Shown: positions 39,943 to 47,762 of the stretch, piece by piece
How positions within the stretch are numbered: position 1 is the stretch's first letter
Layout of the letters: every line of letters begins with the position of its first letter
NCBI GenBank assembly: GCA_963668615.2
Contig: CAXXCL010000003.1
Span: 682,001-746,000, forward strand
Source: JAAYPI01 sp963668615
GTDB lineage: Bacteria > Bacteroidota > Bacteroidia > Bacteroidales > Paludibacteraceae
Direction: 5' to 3'
Length of the DNA: 64,000 nucleotides
Made by a program: the position numbers and the translations under genes
The notes under the pieces: model-generated
Told to the model about the DNA's origin: nothing
Database searches by the model: none
Seen by the model: the letters and a program-made list of their open reading frames with translations, nothing else

Positions 39943-40959
39943 CTACCGATTTTTTGTATATTCAACGTACCATTGATAAAATTTATTAATTCCATCATAA
40001 ATAGTTGTTTCCGGCTTATATCCGAATACCTTTTGTAGTTTAGTTGTATCTGCGTAAGTAGAATAAACATCTCCAGCTTGCATTTCGACATATTGTTTCT
40101 GTGCAATTTTGCCGGTTACGTTTTCAATAGTTTGAATAAAATCCATAAGTTTTATTGGCTTAGAATTACCAATGTTATATATTTTATAAAAATCAGAATC
40201 TGAAACAGGACTCTCAATAATTTTTTCCAAACCATGTACAATATCATCAACATAAGTAAAATCGCGTTCTAAATTGCCATGGTTAAACACCTTTATAGGC
40301 ATTCCCTTCATAATAGAATCCATGAAAAGGAAAGGAGCCATATCGGGTCTTCCCCAAGGTCCATAGACGGTAAAAAAACGCACTCCTGTAGTAGGCAACC
40401 GATATAACTGACTATAAACATGGGCCATCAATTCATTTGCTTTTTTTGTGGCAGCATATAAACTTACAGGATGGTCAGTCGTATCATCTTCTGAAAATGG
40501 CATTTTTTCATTTAATCCGTACACACTACTGGAACTTGCATAAACCAAATGCTTAACTTGATTTTGCCGACAAGCTTCCAATATATTAGCAAAACCTACT
40601 AAATTTGAATCTATGTAACTAAAAGGGTGACTTATAGAATAACGAACTCCCACTTGAGCCGCAAGGTTACAAACAATATCAAATTTTTCTTGGCTGAACA
40701 GTTTATTTATTTCATCTCTATCGGTCAAATCAATCTTAAAAAATCGATATTTGGATGACAATTTACTAGCAACAGGTTCTTTTTCAATAATGAGTTTTTC
40801 TTCAATTCCTGTTTCAAGCAACCTATTGTATTTTAATCGGACATCATAATAATCATTAATGCTATCAATGCCAACAACCTCATATCCGCACTCCAACAAT
40901 CTTCTTGTTAAATGGAATCCGATAAACCCGGCAGAACCTGTTACTAAAATTTTTTTCAT
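39943..40959 (-). CDS. UDP-glucuronate 4-epimerase-like NAD-dependent epimerase
   Basis: This 338-residue extended short-chain dehydrogenase has an NAD loop VTGSAGFIGFHLTRRLL, the active-site SLYAATKKANE (Tyr-x3-Lys) and NDYYDVRLKYNRLLE. The NDYYDV block is typical of UDP-glucuronate 4-epimerases that make UDP-galacturonate. The start at 40959 (MKKILVTGS) leaves 24 bases after the GT39 stop. It is the last gene of the lipid-linked sugar operon and could supply the sugar nucleotide that the operon uses, although this is inferred. Confidence 0.86.
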   Translation of the reverse strand: MKKILVTGSAGFIGFHLTRRLLECGYEVVGIDSINDYYDVRLKYNRLLETGIEEKLIIEKEPVASKLSSKYRFFKIDLTDRDEINKLFSQEKFDIVCNLAAQVGVRYSISHPFSYIDSNLVGFANILEACRQNQVKHLVYASSSSVYGLNEKMPFSEDDTTDHPVSLYAATKKANELMAHVYSQLYRLPTTGVRFFTVYGPWGRPDMAPFLFMDSIMKGMPIKVFNHGNLERDFTYVDDIVHGLEKIIESPVSDSDFYKIYNIGNSKPIKLMDFIQTIENVTGKIAQKQYVEMQAGDVYSTYADTTKLQKVFGYKPETTIYDGINKFYQWYVEYTKNR

Positions 40960-40983
40960 CAAAAAAGTATTTTTATCTACCAA

Positions 40984-42612
40984 TTATTTCTTGGTAAGAA
41001 TGTAATAATCGCTAATTAATCTTCCTCCTTTATTTTTTCGAGATTTTAAATTTAAGTCAAACGTTTCAACCTTCTCAACCGAATAATCTTTTTGTAATAC
41101 TAGCAAATCTTCTGATTTCATGTTATTTGCAAGTAGTCCAAATCGTTTCTCTTTCGGATAAACAATAGCCGAACTGTCTTTTTTTATAGGCAGGACTTTA
41201 TCCCCAACCTGCCAAATCATTTCAGGAGCCACATAGTTATACCCATAGACTTTTATCCTGTGTTTGGCAACATCCTCCCTCAAATGAGCCAGTGGTCGAT
41301 AGCTATCACCAATAGAAATGACGGAGAATAATGGCAGGGCTGTAGCTAACAGTCCTACAAAAAATAAAACGGAAAGCAAAAATACCTGTTTGATTTCTTT
41401 CTTCTTTAGTTTCCAAAATATTAATATTCCTGTTGTAAAAGCAATAATAGAAGAGGCTATATACAACCCCAATAGATTGGTTATTTCTTTTTTGAAAAAA
41501 ATAAAACTAACAAAAGGCAACAAAATTCCGACAGAGGCTATCAATCCGAAATTTAGATAAACAGATACAGTTTCACCCTTATTACTTAGGGTTTTAAACT
41601 TCCGAAATAAATATTCCACATAAAAACCAATATTTAAGGCTAAGGGAATTAGTACAGGCATTAAATAACGAGCTTTTTTTTCGGGAATGAAAGATAAAAA
41701 AACGACAACAAAGAGAGTCCACAGTAAAGTTAACTTATATACTTTCAAGTTACTTACCTTTTTCTTCAGATAAGGATATAATAGACTGACAAACGCAGGA
41801 ATCGTCCATAAACCACTTTGGACAAAAAAGTTCCAATAATAATAAAATGGTTTTACGTTATAATCAGCCCAATTCCCCGTTTCTTTTTTTGAAATAGATG
41901 AAAATGTTTGAGAATCCTGAAAATACACATAACAATACCACCAACAACCTATCAAAAGAGCAATAATAATAACAAGAAAGATGTAAGGTACTTTATTTTT
42001 CAGTTTATATCTATAAGTTATGCCATAAGCTACCAAAAAAGGTAAAAGAAGTGCATAAATAGAAACAGGACCCTTACTCAATATAGAAAATCCTATAAAT
42101 ATTCCGGATAGAATAGAAAATCTCGAACGGTGATTTTCATTTTCGAACAACCGAAACAAATAGTAAATTCCCATAAACATGAAAACATGAGTAAAAATAT
42201 CCCAAGGAGCTTCTATGGTTATTCCTATAATATAAAAAGATGTAATTGCAATTAGTGCATTATAAAAGCTATGGACAGAATTATTCAGTAACTTATTGGA
42301 TAACAGATAAGTATATATTCCTAACAACATGACCATGAGAACTTGAGGCAATCTCAATGCAAAAAGGCTTCTTGCTCCAAATAAGATACTAGAAAAAGCC
42401 GATAACCAAGTGGGAAGAGGAGGCTTTTCATACCTCGGCTCACCATTCATCGTTGTTAGTAGCCAATGTCCGTCGGCAACCATCTCATGTGCACTAATAA
42501 AATGTCTAGCCTCCATGATTGATACCTGCACCGTATTTAAGCCCGGCAGGAGCATAACCAGTACCAGCGTACAAATAATTAAAAGAGGATTCTTTTCTAA
42601 AAATTTAATCAT
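40984..42612 (-). CDS. GT39/ArnT-like polyprenyl-phosphate-sugar transferase
   Basis: This 542-residue inner-membrane protein has roughly twelve membrane helices and the GT-C features of the ArnT/PMT family. SIMEARHFISAHEMV in the first periplasmic loop contains the acidic catalytic region, and GEPRYEKPPLPTWLSA follows. These enzymes move a sugar from undecaprenyl phosphate to lipid A, a glycan or a protein on the periplasmic face. It lies in the order GT2-LAB_N-GT39-epimerase. The acceptor is unknown; lipid A is the best-known one, and a protein acceptor is also possible. Confidence 0.88.
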   Translation of the reverse strand: MIKFLEKNPLLIICTLVLVMLLPGLNTVQVSIMEARHFISAHEMVADGHWLLTTMNGEPRYEKPPLPTWLSAFSSILFGARSLFALRLPQVLMVMLLGIYTYLLSNKLLNNSVHSFYNALIAITSFYIIGITIEAPWDIFTHVFMFMGIYYLFRLFENENHRSRFSILSGIFIGFSILSKGPVSIYALLLPFLVAYGITYRYKLKNKVPYIFLVIIIALLIGCWWYCYVYFQDSQTFSSISKKETGNWADYNVKPFYYYWNFFVQSGLWTIPAFVSLLYPYLKKKVSNLKVYKLTLLWTLFVVVFLSFIPEKKARYLMPVLIPLALNIGFYVEYLFRKFKTLSNKGETVSVYLNFGLIASVGILLPFVSFIFFKKEITNLLGLYIASSIIAFTTGILIFWKLKKKEIKQVFLLSVLFFVGLLATALPLFSVISIGDSYRPLAHLREDVAKHRIKVYGYNYVAPEMIWQVGDKVLPIKKDSSAIVYPKEKRFGLLANNMKSEDLLVLQKDYSVEKVETFDLNLKSRKNKGGRLISDYYILTKK

Positions 42613-42669
42613 TTATTAATATGTTTTGGTAGACCAACAAATTTCATACAATTGGAAAATATTTTTCGC

Positions 42670-43308
42670 TTATATTTCAGAATCAGAAGGTCGATGGCTA
42701 CTTATTTCAATCATTATATTACGAATATAGGCTACAAGACCAAACGACTGTCCAACAATTAGCACTATATCCTTACGAAAGAAACCATAAACGATAATAA
42801 TAGCGGAGCCCAAAAGACTTAAAACCCAAAATCCCATGGGAAGAATCGATTCCTTTCGTTTTACCGAATAAAAGAACTGATAAATAAACCTAAGTGTAAA
42901 TATCAACTGTCCTAATGACCCAAAAATAAGCATCCAAAAAGGAATCTTATCATTTTTGAAGAACAGTTTGATAAATTCATTTGCTTCTCCGCACACAAAA
43001 AGGATGGCAACAACGGGTGTCAACAACAATACCAGTCTAAACAGAACATGAAAACGGTTCCAAAGCCCTTTTTCGTGTAGATTCCAAATATAGACGTAAT
43101 AGGTTATTAATTGTCCGAATAAGATGGAGAAATCATTTCGTGCCCACCCATATATAAACATCAAATAAGAGCCCAAAAGACTTAAAACCCAAAATAGAGA
43201 CGGGGAGACTACTTTTTTCGTTTTTTCCGATAATATCCATTGAAGTAACGTTCGTGCAGAAAAAAATATCTGGGCTAAAAACCCAATCACGTAAGCGTAT
43301 GCCATCAT
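42670..43308 (-). CDS. Membrane protein with two tandem LAB_N domains
   Basis: This 212-residue membrane protein contains two copies of the lipid-A-biosynthesis N-terminal (LAB_N) domain: about residues 5-80 (SLFWVLSLLGSYLMFIYGWA, QLITYYVYIWNL) and 130-205 (GFWVLSLLGSAIIIVYGFFR, QSFGLVAYIRNI). The WVLSLLGS block is identical in both halves. Single LAB_N proteins of about 100 residues often sit between GT2 and GT39 genes. Their role is not established, but a part in lipid-linked sugar flipping or transfer is likely. The start overlaps the GT2 stop by 4 bases. Confidence 0.87.
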   Translation of the reverse strand: MMAYAYVIGFLAQIFFSARTLLQWILSEKTKKVVSPSLFWVLSLLGSYLMFIYGWARNDFSILFGQLITYYVYIWNLHEKGLWNRFHVLFRLVLLLTPVVAILFVCGEANEFIKLFFKNDKIPFWMLIFGSLGQLIFTLRFIYQFFYSVKRKESILPMGFWVLSLLGSAIIIVYGFFRKDIVLIVGQSFGLVAYIRNIMIEISSHRPSDSEI

Positions 43309-44033
43309 AAATTATTATCGTTGATACTGTAATTAATATATCTTTTTCGCATCCAACGAAAAGCAAAACAATCAAGAAAGGGAGATACCAGCCTGTTCCA
43401 TAAATGGTACTTTGATACGCCTGCTACACGAGGGAAATGTCGGACAGGAATTTGGAGTACCTTGCCCTGCTGCAATTGAATAAGAGCAGGAAGAAAACGG
43501 TGCATCCCATTAAAAAAAGGTATCTTTTTTGCATTTTCGGTGTGTAATACTTTGAGAGGACAACCTGTATCAGCTACTCCATCATTGGTCATTTTACGAC
43601 GGAATCCGTTGGCGATTTTGGACTGTAAGTTTTTAAAGAAAGAATCTTTCCTATTTGCCCTAATACCCATAACCATTTCGTAACTTTCAATATGGGTTAG
43701 TAGCAAATTAAAATCGTCAGGAGTAGTCTGTAGATCCGCATCCATGTAGCCGACATACTCGGAATAAGTAGCATCTATACCTGCTTTCATTGCCGTACTC
43801 AGCCCTGAATTTCGGAATAAATCCATAAAGTAGAAATGATTATTGCTGTTGCAAACATCCACTAACCTCTCCTTGCTGCAATCTGTAGATCCATCATTGA
43901 CAAATAATACACAAGTGGAGTAAATTGACTGAGGGAGAAATTCTTTCAATTTTTCCGCCAAATTAAAAATGTTATCTTCTTCGTTATAAACAGGAACAAC
44001 AATCGTAAACTGATAATTTCCGGTTTTATTCAT
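43305..44033 (-). CDS. GT2 family polyprenyl-phosphate glycosyltransferase (DPM1/ArnC-like)
   Basis: This 242-residue cytoplasmic enzyme of glycosyltransferase family 2 has VVPVYNEEDNIFNLAEKL (nucleotide binding), FVNDGSTDCS, the metal-binding GYMDADLQTTPDDF and a C-terminal region ending near the membrane. Unlike E. coli ArnC there are no C-terminal membrane helices, so it is the short DPM1-like form. It should make undecaprenyl-phosphate sugar for the GT39 enzyme. Start chosen at MNKTGNYQFTIVV. A TATCTTTG -7 element lies about 75 bases upstream. Confidence 0.9.
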   Translation of the reverse strand: MNKTGNYQFTIVVPVYNEEDNIFNLAEKLKEFLPQSIYSTCVLFVNDGSTDCSKERLVDVCNSNNHFYFMDLFRNSGLSTAMKAGIDATYSEYVGYMDADLQTTPDDFNLLLTHIESYEMVMGIRANRKDSFFKNLQSKIANGFRRKMTNDGVADTGCPLKVLHTENAKKIPFFNGMHRFLPALIQLQQGKVLQIPVRHFPRVAGVSKYHLWNRLVSPFLDCFAFRWMRKRYINYSINDNNL

Positions 44034-44106
44034 TGATTGTTTTATCATAAAAAACTATTTTTTTATTAAGATGAAACCTATCCCCCATTTCAATTATTTT
44101 CGACCT

Positions 44107-44114
44107 CAAAGATA
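44107..44114 (-). promoter_or_regulatory. Putative -7 element of the GT2-LAB_N-GT39 operon
   Basis: The minus strand reads TATCTTTG, 74 bases before the GT2 ATG. No clear TTG is found at -33. The position fits transcription of the four-gene operon. Confidence 0.5.
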
Positions 44115-44258
44115 GACTGTTTTTAAGATAAAAAGTAGTTTTATATTTAAATTTTTGTTGCATGAAAAAACTACTGAAAAGATCAAATAAAAGAACTAGT
44201 AACTACTATTCATCTTCGAATAAAAAAGCATATCACAAATGTAGCCAAAAATAAAATA

Positions 44259-44289
44259 TTGTTTTCTCTTCCTATTAATATTATCTTTG
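44259..44289 (+). promoter_or_regulatory. Promoter of the Pif1-like helicase gene
   Basis: TTG at 44259-44261 and TATCTTTG at 44282-44289 are 20 bases apart. The TTG is in frame with the helicase gene but belongs to the promoter, so the start is ATG 44307, about 10 bases after the expected transcription start. Confidence 0.8.
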
Positions 44290-44306
44290 CTTATATAAAA
44301 AAATAT

Positions 44307-46421
44307 ATGGAAACAAATGCTGAACTGGAATTAGCGTGGCGTTGTATTGAAAGAACGGGAACACACTTGTTTTTGACCGGAAAAGCCGGTACCGGAAAGA
44401 CCACATTTTTAAAACAACTCAAAGAACGCTCACCAAAACGAATGGTTGTGTTGGCTCCAACAGGTATTGCAGCTATTAATGCAGGAGGTGTTACTATTCA
44501 TTCCTTTTTCCAACTACCGTTTGCACCATACATCCCCGGAACAGAATTTAGTTCAAATAAACTTTTTAAGTTTAGCAAAGAAAAAATCAACATTATACGA
44601 AGTTTGGATTTACTGGTCATTGATGAAATAAGTATGGTAAGAGCCGATTTGCTCGACCTAATAGACCACATTTTACGTCGTTATCGGGACAAAACAAAAC
44701 CTTTTGGTGGCGTACAACTTTTAATGATTGGCGATTTACAACAACTTGCACCTGTAGTAAAAGACGAAGAGCGTAGACTGTTGGAAGAATATTATGATAG
44801 CGTTTTCTTTTTCGATAGCAAAGCACTGCAACAAACCTCTTATATCAGCATTGAATTAAAACGTGTTTTTCGCCAAAGCGAAGCTCATTTTTTACATTTG
44901 CTAAATCAGATTCGTGAAAACACAGCCAATAATGAAACGCTTGTAGCACTAAACCAACGATACATTCCGAATTTTGAGCCCCAAAAAGACGAAGAGTATA
45001 TACGACTCACAACACATAATGCACAAGCTCAAGAAATTAACGACAAATATCTGGCAAAAATAAAAGCTCCTTCCTATGCCTTTAAGTCTACCGTAGCAGG
45101 CAACTTTCCTCAGTCGTCTTATCCGGCAGACGAAATATTAACGTTGAAAGAGGGAGCCCAAATAATGTTTGTAAAAAACGATTCATCATTTGATAAAAAA
45201 TTTTACAACGGAAAAATTGGTCGTATAACCCGCATGACAGAAGATGAAATTGAAGTTCAAGGGCAGGGAGACTTATCTTCTTTTGTGCTTCAAAAAGAAG
45301 TATGGACAAACAGTAAATATTTATTGAATAAAGAGACAAAAGAAATCTCGGAAGAAGTAGAAGGAACATTTGAGCAATACCCAGTAAGATTGGCGTGGGC
45401 AATTACTATTCATAAAAGTCAGGGGTTAACTTTTGAACGAGCCATCATAGATATTGGAGGGTCATTTGCACACGGGCAAACCTATGTGGCATTAAGCCGG
45501 TGTAAAACATTGGATGGAATAGTATTAAGTTCACCTATTACACAAAAAGCCATTATTAGCAACATGCAAGTAACTGATTTTGTGAAAGAAGCAGAGAATT
45601 TGGCTCCCAATGAATCAGTTATGACAGAACTAGAGCGAGCCTATTATTTTCAACTATTATCCGAGCAATTTGATTTTCAATCTATAAGGAATACTTTTGC
45701 ACGTACGATAGAACAATTTGAAGAATCTGCAGGAAAACTATATCCTCATCTGTTTGAACAATGCAAAATCTCTTTTGATATATTTTCGGCAAAAATAATA
45801 TCGGTTTCCGATAATTTTAAAAATGTTTTTACACACCTGTTTAAAGAAAATCCTAATTACAAAGGAAACAGCACATTACAAGAACGCATTTCTTCAGGAG
45901 CTGCCTATTTTTCGGATTGTTTGATTGAAATAGTGCTACCACTTGTTTCGTCATTGAAAGTAGAGATTGACAACAAAGAGGGACAAAAAAGAATGAACGA
46001 ATTAATTGAATCGCTTACTACAGCACTACGAATTAAACTTTCGACATTACAACATATTCCGACAGATGGTTTTTCTGTAGAAGCTTATCAAAAAGCAAAA
46101 TCAGAAGCCTCTATTTTACAGCAAGAGGAACATAAAGAGACTTCTAAAAAGAAATTATTGAAAGAAAAGTCGGTCGTTTCGGATGATATCATTCATCAGG
46201 AGCTTTACGAACATTTGCGTGCTTGGAGAAATGCGGAAGCAGCAGAAAGATTGTTGCCAGCATACGCTATTTTACATCAAAAAGCACTACATGGCATTGC
46301 CAATTTGCTTCCTTCAACCAGTAACGATTTGCTAAAAATACCCCATTTGGGTAAAAAAACTGTGGAAAAATATGGAGCAACGATTCTGGATATTGTGGGA
46401 GAGTTCACTCCCAAAAGGTAA
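44307..46421 (+). CDS. Pif1-like DNA helicase with C-terminal HRDC-type domain
   Basis: This 704-residue SF1B helicase has Walker A FLTGKAGTGKTTFLKQL, Walker B LLVIDEISMVRADL, MIGDLQQLAPVV, and C-terminal helicase motifs AITIHKSQGLTFERAIID and YVALSRCKTLDG. A region of unknown fold (~residues 430-600) follows. An HRDC-like domain comes at the end (LYEHLRAWRNAEAAERLLPA ... LLKIPHLGKKTVEKYGATIL). Pif1 family helicases resolve G-quadruplexes and R-loops and help replication forks; HRDC domains bind nucleic acid, as in RecQ. The protein is probably leader-short or leaderless: the promoter -7 box ends 17 bases before the ATG. Confidence 0.88.
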   Translation: METNAELELAWRCIERTGTHLFLTGKAGTGKTTFLKQLKERSPKRMVVLAPTGIAAINAGGVTIHSFFQLPFAPYIPGTEFSSNKLFKFSKEKINIIRSLDLLVIDEISMVRADLLDLIDHILRRYRDKTKPFGGVQLLMIGDLQQLAPVVKDEERRLLEEYYDSVFFFDSKALQQTSYISIELKRVFRQSEAHFLHLLNQIRENTANNETLVALNQRYIPNFEPQKDEEYIRLTTHNAQAQEINDKYLAKIKAPSYAFKSTVAGNFPQSSYPADEILTLKEGAQIMFVKNDSSFDKKFYNGKIGRITRMTEDEIEVQGQGDLSSFVLQKEVWTNSKYLLNKETKEISEEVEGTFEQYPVRLAWAITIHKSQGLTFERAIIDIGGSFAHGQTYVALSRCKTLDGIVLSSPITQKAIISNMQVTDFVKEAENLAPNESVMTELERAYYFQLLSEQFDFQSIRNTFARTIEQFEESAGKLYPHLFEQCKISFDIFSAKIISVSDNFKNVFTHLFKENPNYKGNSTLQERISSGAAYFSDCLIEIVLPLVSSLKVEIDNKEGQKRMNELIESLTTALRIKLSTLQHIPTDGFSVEAYQKAKSEASILQQEEHKETSKKKLLKEKSVVSDDIIHQELYEHLRAWRNAEAAERLLPAYAILHQKALHGIANLLPSTSNDLLKIPHLGKKTVEKYGATILDIVGEFTPKR

Positions 46422-46440
46422 TCTTTTAATTTTATGCATA

Positions 46441-46477
46441 AAAAAAGTAAACCAAATCTGATTTACTTTACTTTTTT
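46441..46477. terminator. Bidirectional terminator between helicase and GtrA genes
   Basis: AAAAAAGTAAA at 46441-46451 pairs with TTTACTTTTTT at 46467-46477. The hairpin overlaps the GtrA stop codon and serves both convergent genes; its stem is A/T-rich and may be weak. Confidence 0.6.
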
Positions 46478-46867
46478 GAAAACCCAGAATCTTTGCAGAC
46501 TATAATTAAATCCAACGGAAACGATTAAATCGACAACAATACGACTTATTTTATAATCTATTTGCATAGATGTTGTAATAAGATAAGTTCCCGTCGATTT
46601 TAAGAATATGCTGTTTGTAACCACTAAAACAAATTTGAGCAATTGCTGGTGTAAAGAATTTTTGTAAGCAACGTCTTTTGAATTAAATGTCCAAATCTTA
46701 TTCAAGCTAAAATTTATTCCTGCTCCTATAATTCCACTTATTACAATGGAAATCATGTAATACACATGAAAAAACTCTGTGAGAAAAATCATTATCAGGT
46801 AGTCAATAATACCACCCACAGAAGCAGATAACTGAGCTTTAGTAAAAGTAAATAATTTTTCAACCAT
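46463..46867 (-). CDS. GtrA-family membrane protein
   Basis: This 134-residue protein has four predicted membrane helices (e.g. GGIIDYLIMIFLTEFF, MISIVISGIIGAGINFSLNK) and the closing pattern VDLIVSVGFNYSLQRFWVFK typical of GtrA. GtrA-like proteins are thought to flip or hold undecaprenyl-phosphate sugars for surface glycan modification. Its start overlaps the end of the CDP-alcohol phosphatidyltransferase gene by 8 bases, so the two are coupled, and they lie near the GT2-LAB_N-GT39 operon with a related theme. Confidence 0.87.
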   Translation of the reverse strand: MVEKLFTFTKAQLSASVGGIIDYLIMIFLTEFFHVYYMISIVISGIIGAGINFSLNKIWTFNSKDVAYKNSLHQQLLKFVLVVTNSIFLKSTGTYLITTSMQIDYKISRIVVDLIVSVGFNYSLQRFWVFKKVK

Positions 46868-47555
46868 TTCTGTTTTCCTCTTTATCTTGGATATCAGCCA
46901 ATTTTAAGATTTTATTTGTTTCTACTATGTTAGAAATAAATAAAATAACACATGCCAACGCCGAAGAATATATGATGGAAGTATTCACAAAAACTTCCAA
47001 AACCAAAATAGTGGAAATAACAACACGAGCCTCCGTAGGTCCTAAAAGGCCCGAATCAATGGAGTATTTATTCGTTACTTTGTATCGAAGCAAAGCAGTC
47101 ATCATTTCCCAACCGTACAAAACTACAAATAAAAAACCAATTATTTCCCAAACATCACTAACATAAACAATAAAACCCATTCCCATTAGAACAATTCCAA
47201 TCCAATCAATAGTGAAATCGAGTGAAAATCCGTACCACTTACGAGGTTTATTTCGATAATAAGCAACCCTGCCATCAAGAGAATCGCCAAACCAACTTAT
47301 GAAGAAACCCAAAACGCCTATCAATAAACAATAGCCGTGGACATAATGAGCCAATACAAAACTCGAAAAGGTCACCAGGCTTCCAAAAAACCCAATTCCT
47401 GTGAGCATATTGGATGTCATCCAAGAAGGAAGTCTTTGAACAAAATAAGCAATTGTTCTTTGTTCCCATTTGCGAAGAAGATTAGTCCGTTCCCTTCCCT
47501 GAGAAATTGTCTTTAAAACGGCATCGGTATCCGATTGATTTTTATCTGCACCCAT
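46860..47555 (-). CDS. CDP-alcohol phosphatidyltransferase family membrane protein with altered motif
   Basis: This 231-residue protein has several membrane helices and the CDP-OH-P motif region DSLDGRVAYYRNKPRKWYGF followed by SLDFTIDW. The consensus DxxDGxxAR-x8-9-G-x3-D-x3-D is kept in all four aspartates and both glycines, but the arginine after the alanine is a tyrosine. Family members join a CDP-activated lipid to an alcohol such as glycerol phosphate, serine or inositol phosphate. The substrate is unknown. It is coupled to the GtrA gene. An unusual inverted repeat lies upstream at 47598-47633. Confidence 0.85.
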   Translation of the reverse strand: MGADKNQSDTDAVLKTISQGRERTNLLRKWEQRTIAYFVQRLPSWMTSNMLTGIGFFGSLVTFSSFVLAHYVHGYCLLIGVLGFFISWFGDSLDGRVAYYRNKPRKWYGFSLDFTIDWIGIVLMGMGFIVYVSDVWEIIGFLFVVLYGWEMMTALLRYKVTNKYSIDSGLLGPTEARVVISTILVLEVFVNTSIIYSSALACVILFISNIVETNKILKLADIQDKEENRNG

Positions 47556-47597
47556 ATTATTATTTTTATTGTTTACCTTCTAATAAATCTAACTCCC

Positions 47598-47633
47598 TTT
47601 TTTATGTCCATGAATAAAAATGGACATAAAAAA
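47598..47633. repeat. Perfect 14-base inverted repeat upstream of the CDP-alcohol transferase gene
   Basis: TTTTTTATGTCCAT (47598-47611) and ATGGACATAAAAAA (47620-47633) flank an 8-base loop. The T-run is on the 5' side and the A-run on the 3' side on both strands, so it lacks the trailing U-tract of an intrinsic terminator. It lies between the end of the efflux operon and the next gene on the same strand. Confidence 0.7.
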
Positions 47634-47762
47634 GAGTACTAAGAAAAATGAAATAAAAAACAATCATCCTAAATCTCCAAGTCAATGCCAAAATAAAAAC
47701 GCCATTAACATTTCCTCTTGTTTTATTTTTAATGATAACATTCTTGGTTGAAAATCAAGGAA

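Noticed and set aside
44259..44306. Longer helicase start at TTG 44259
   Set aside because: This TTG is the -33 element of the gene's promoter.
47598..47633. Inverted repeat as intrinsic terminator of the efflux operon
   Set aside because: No T-run follows the hairpin on either strand; the T-run precedes it.
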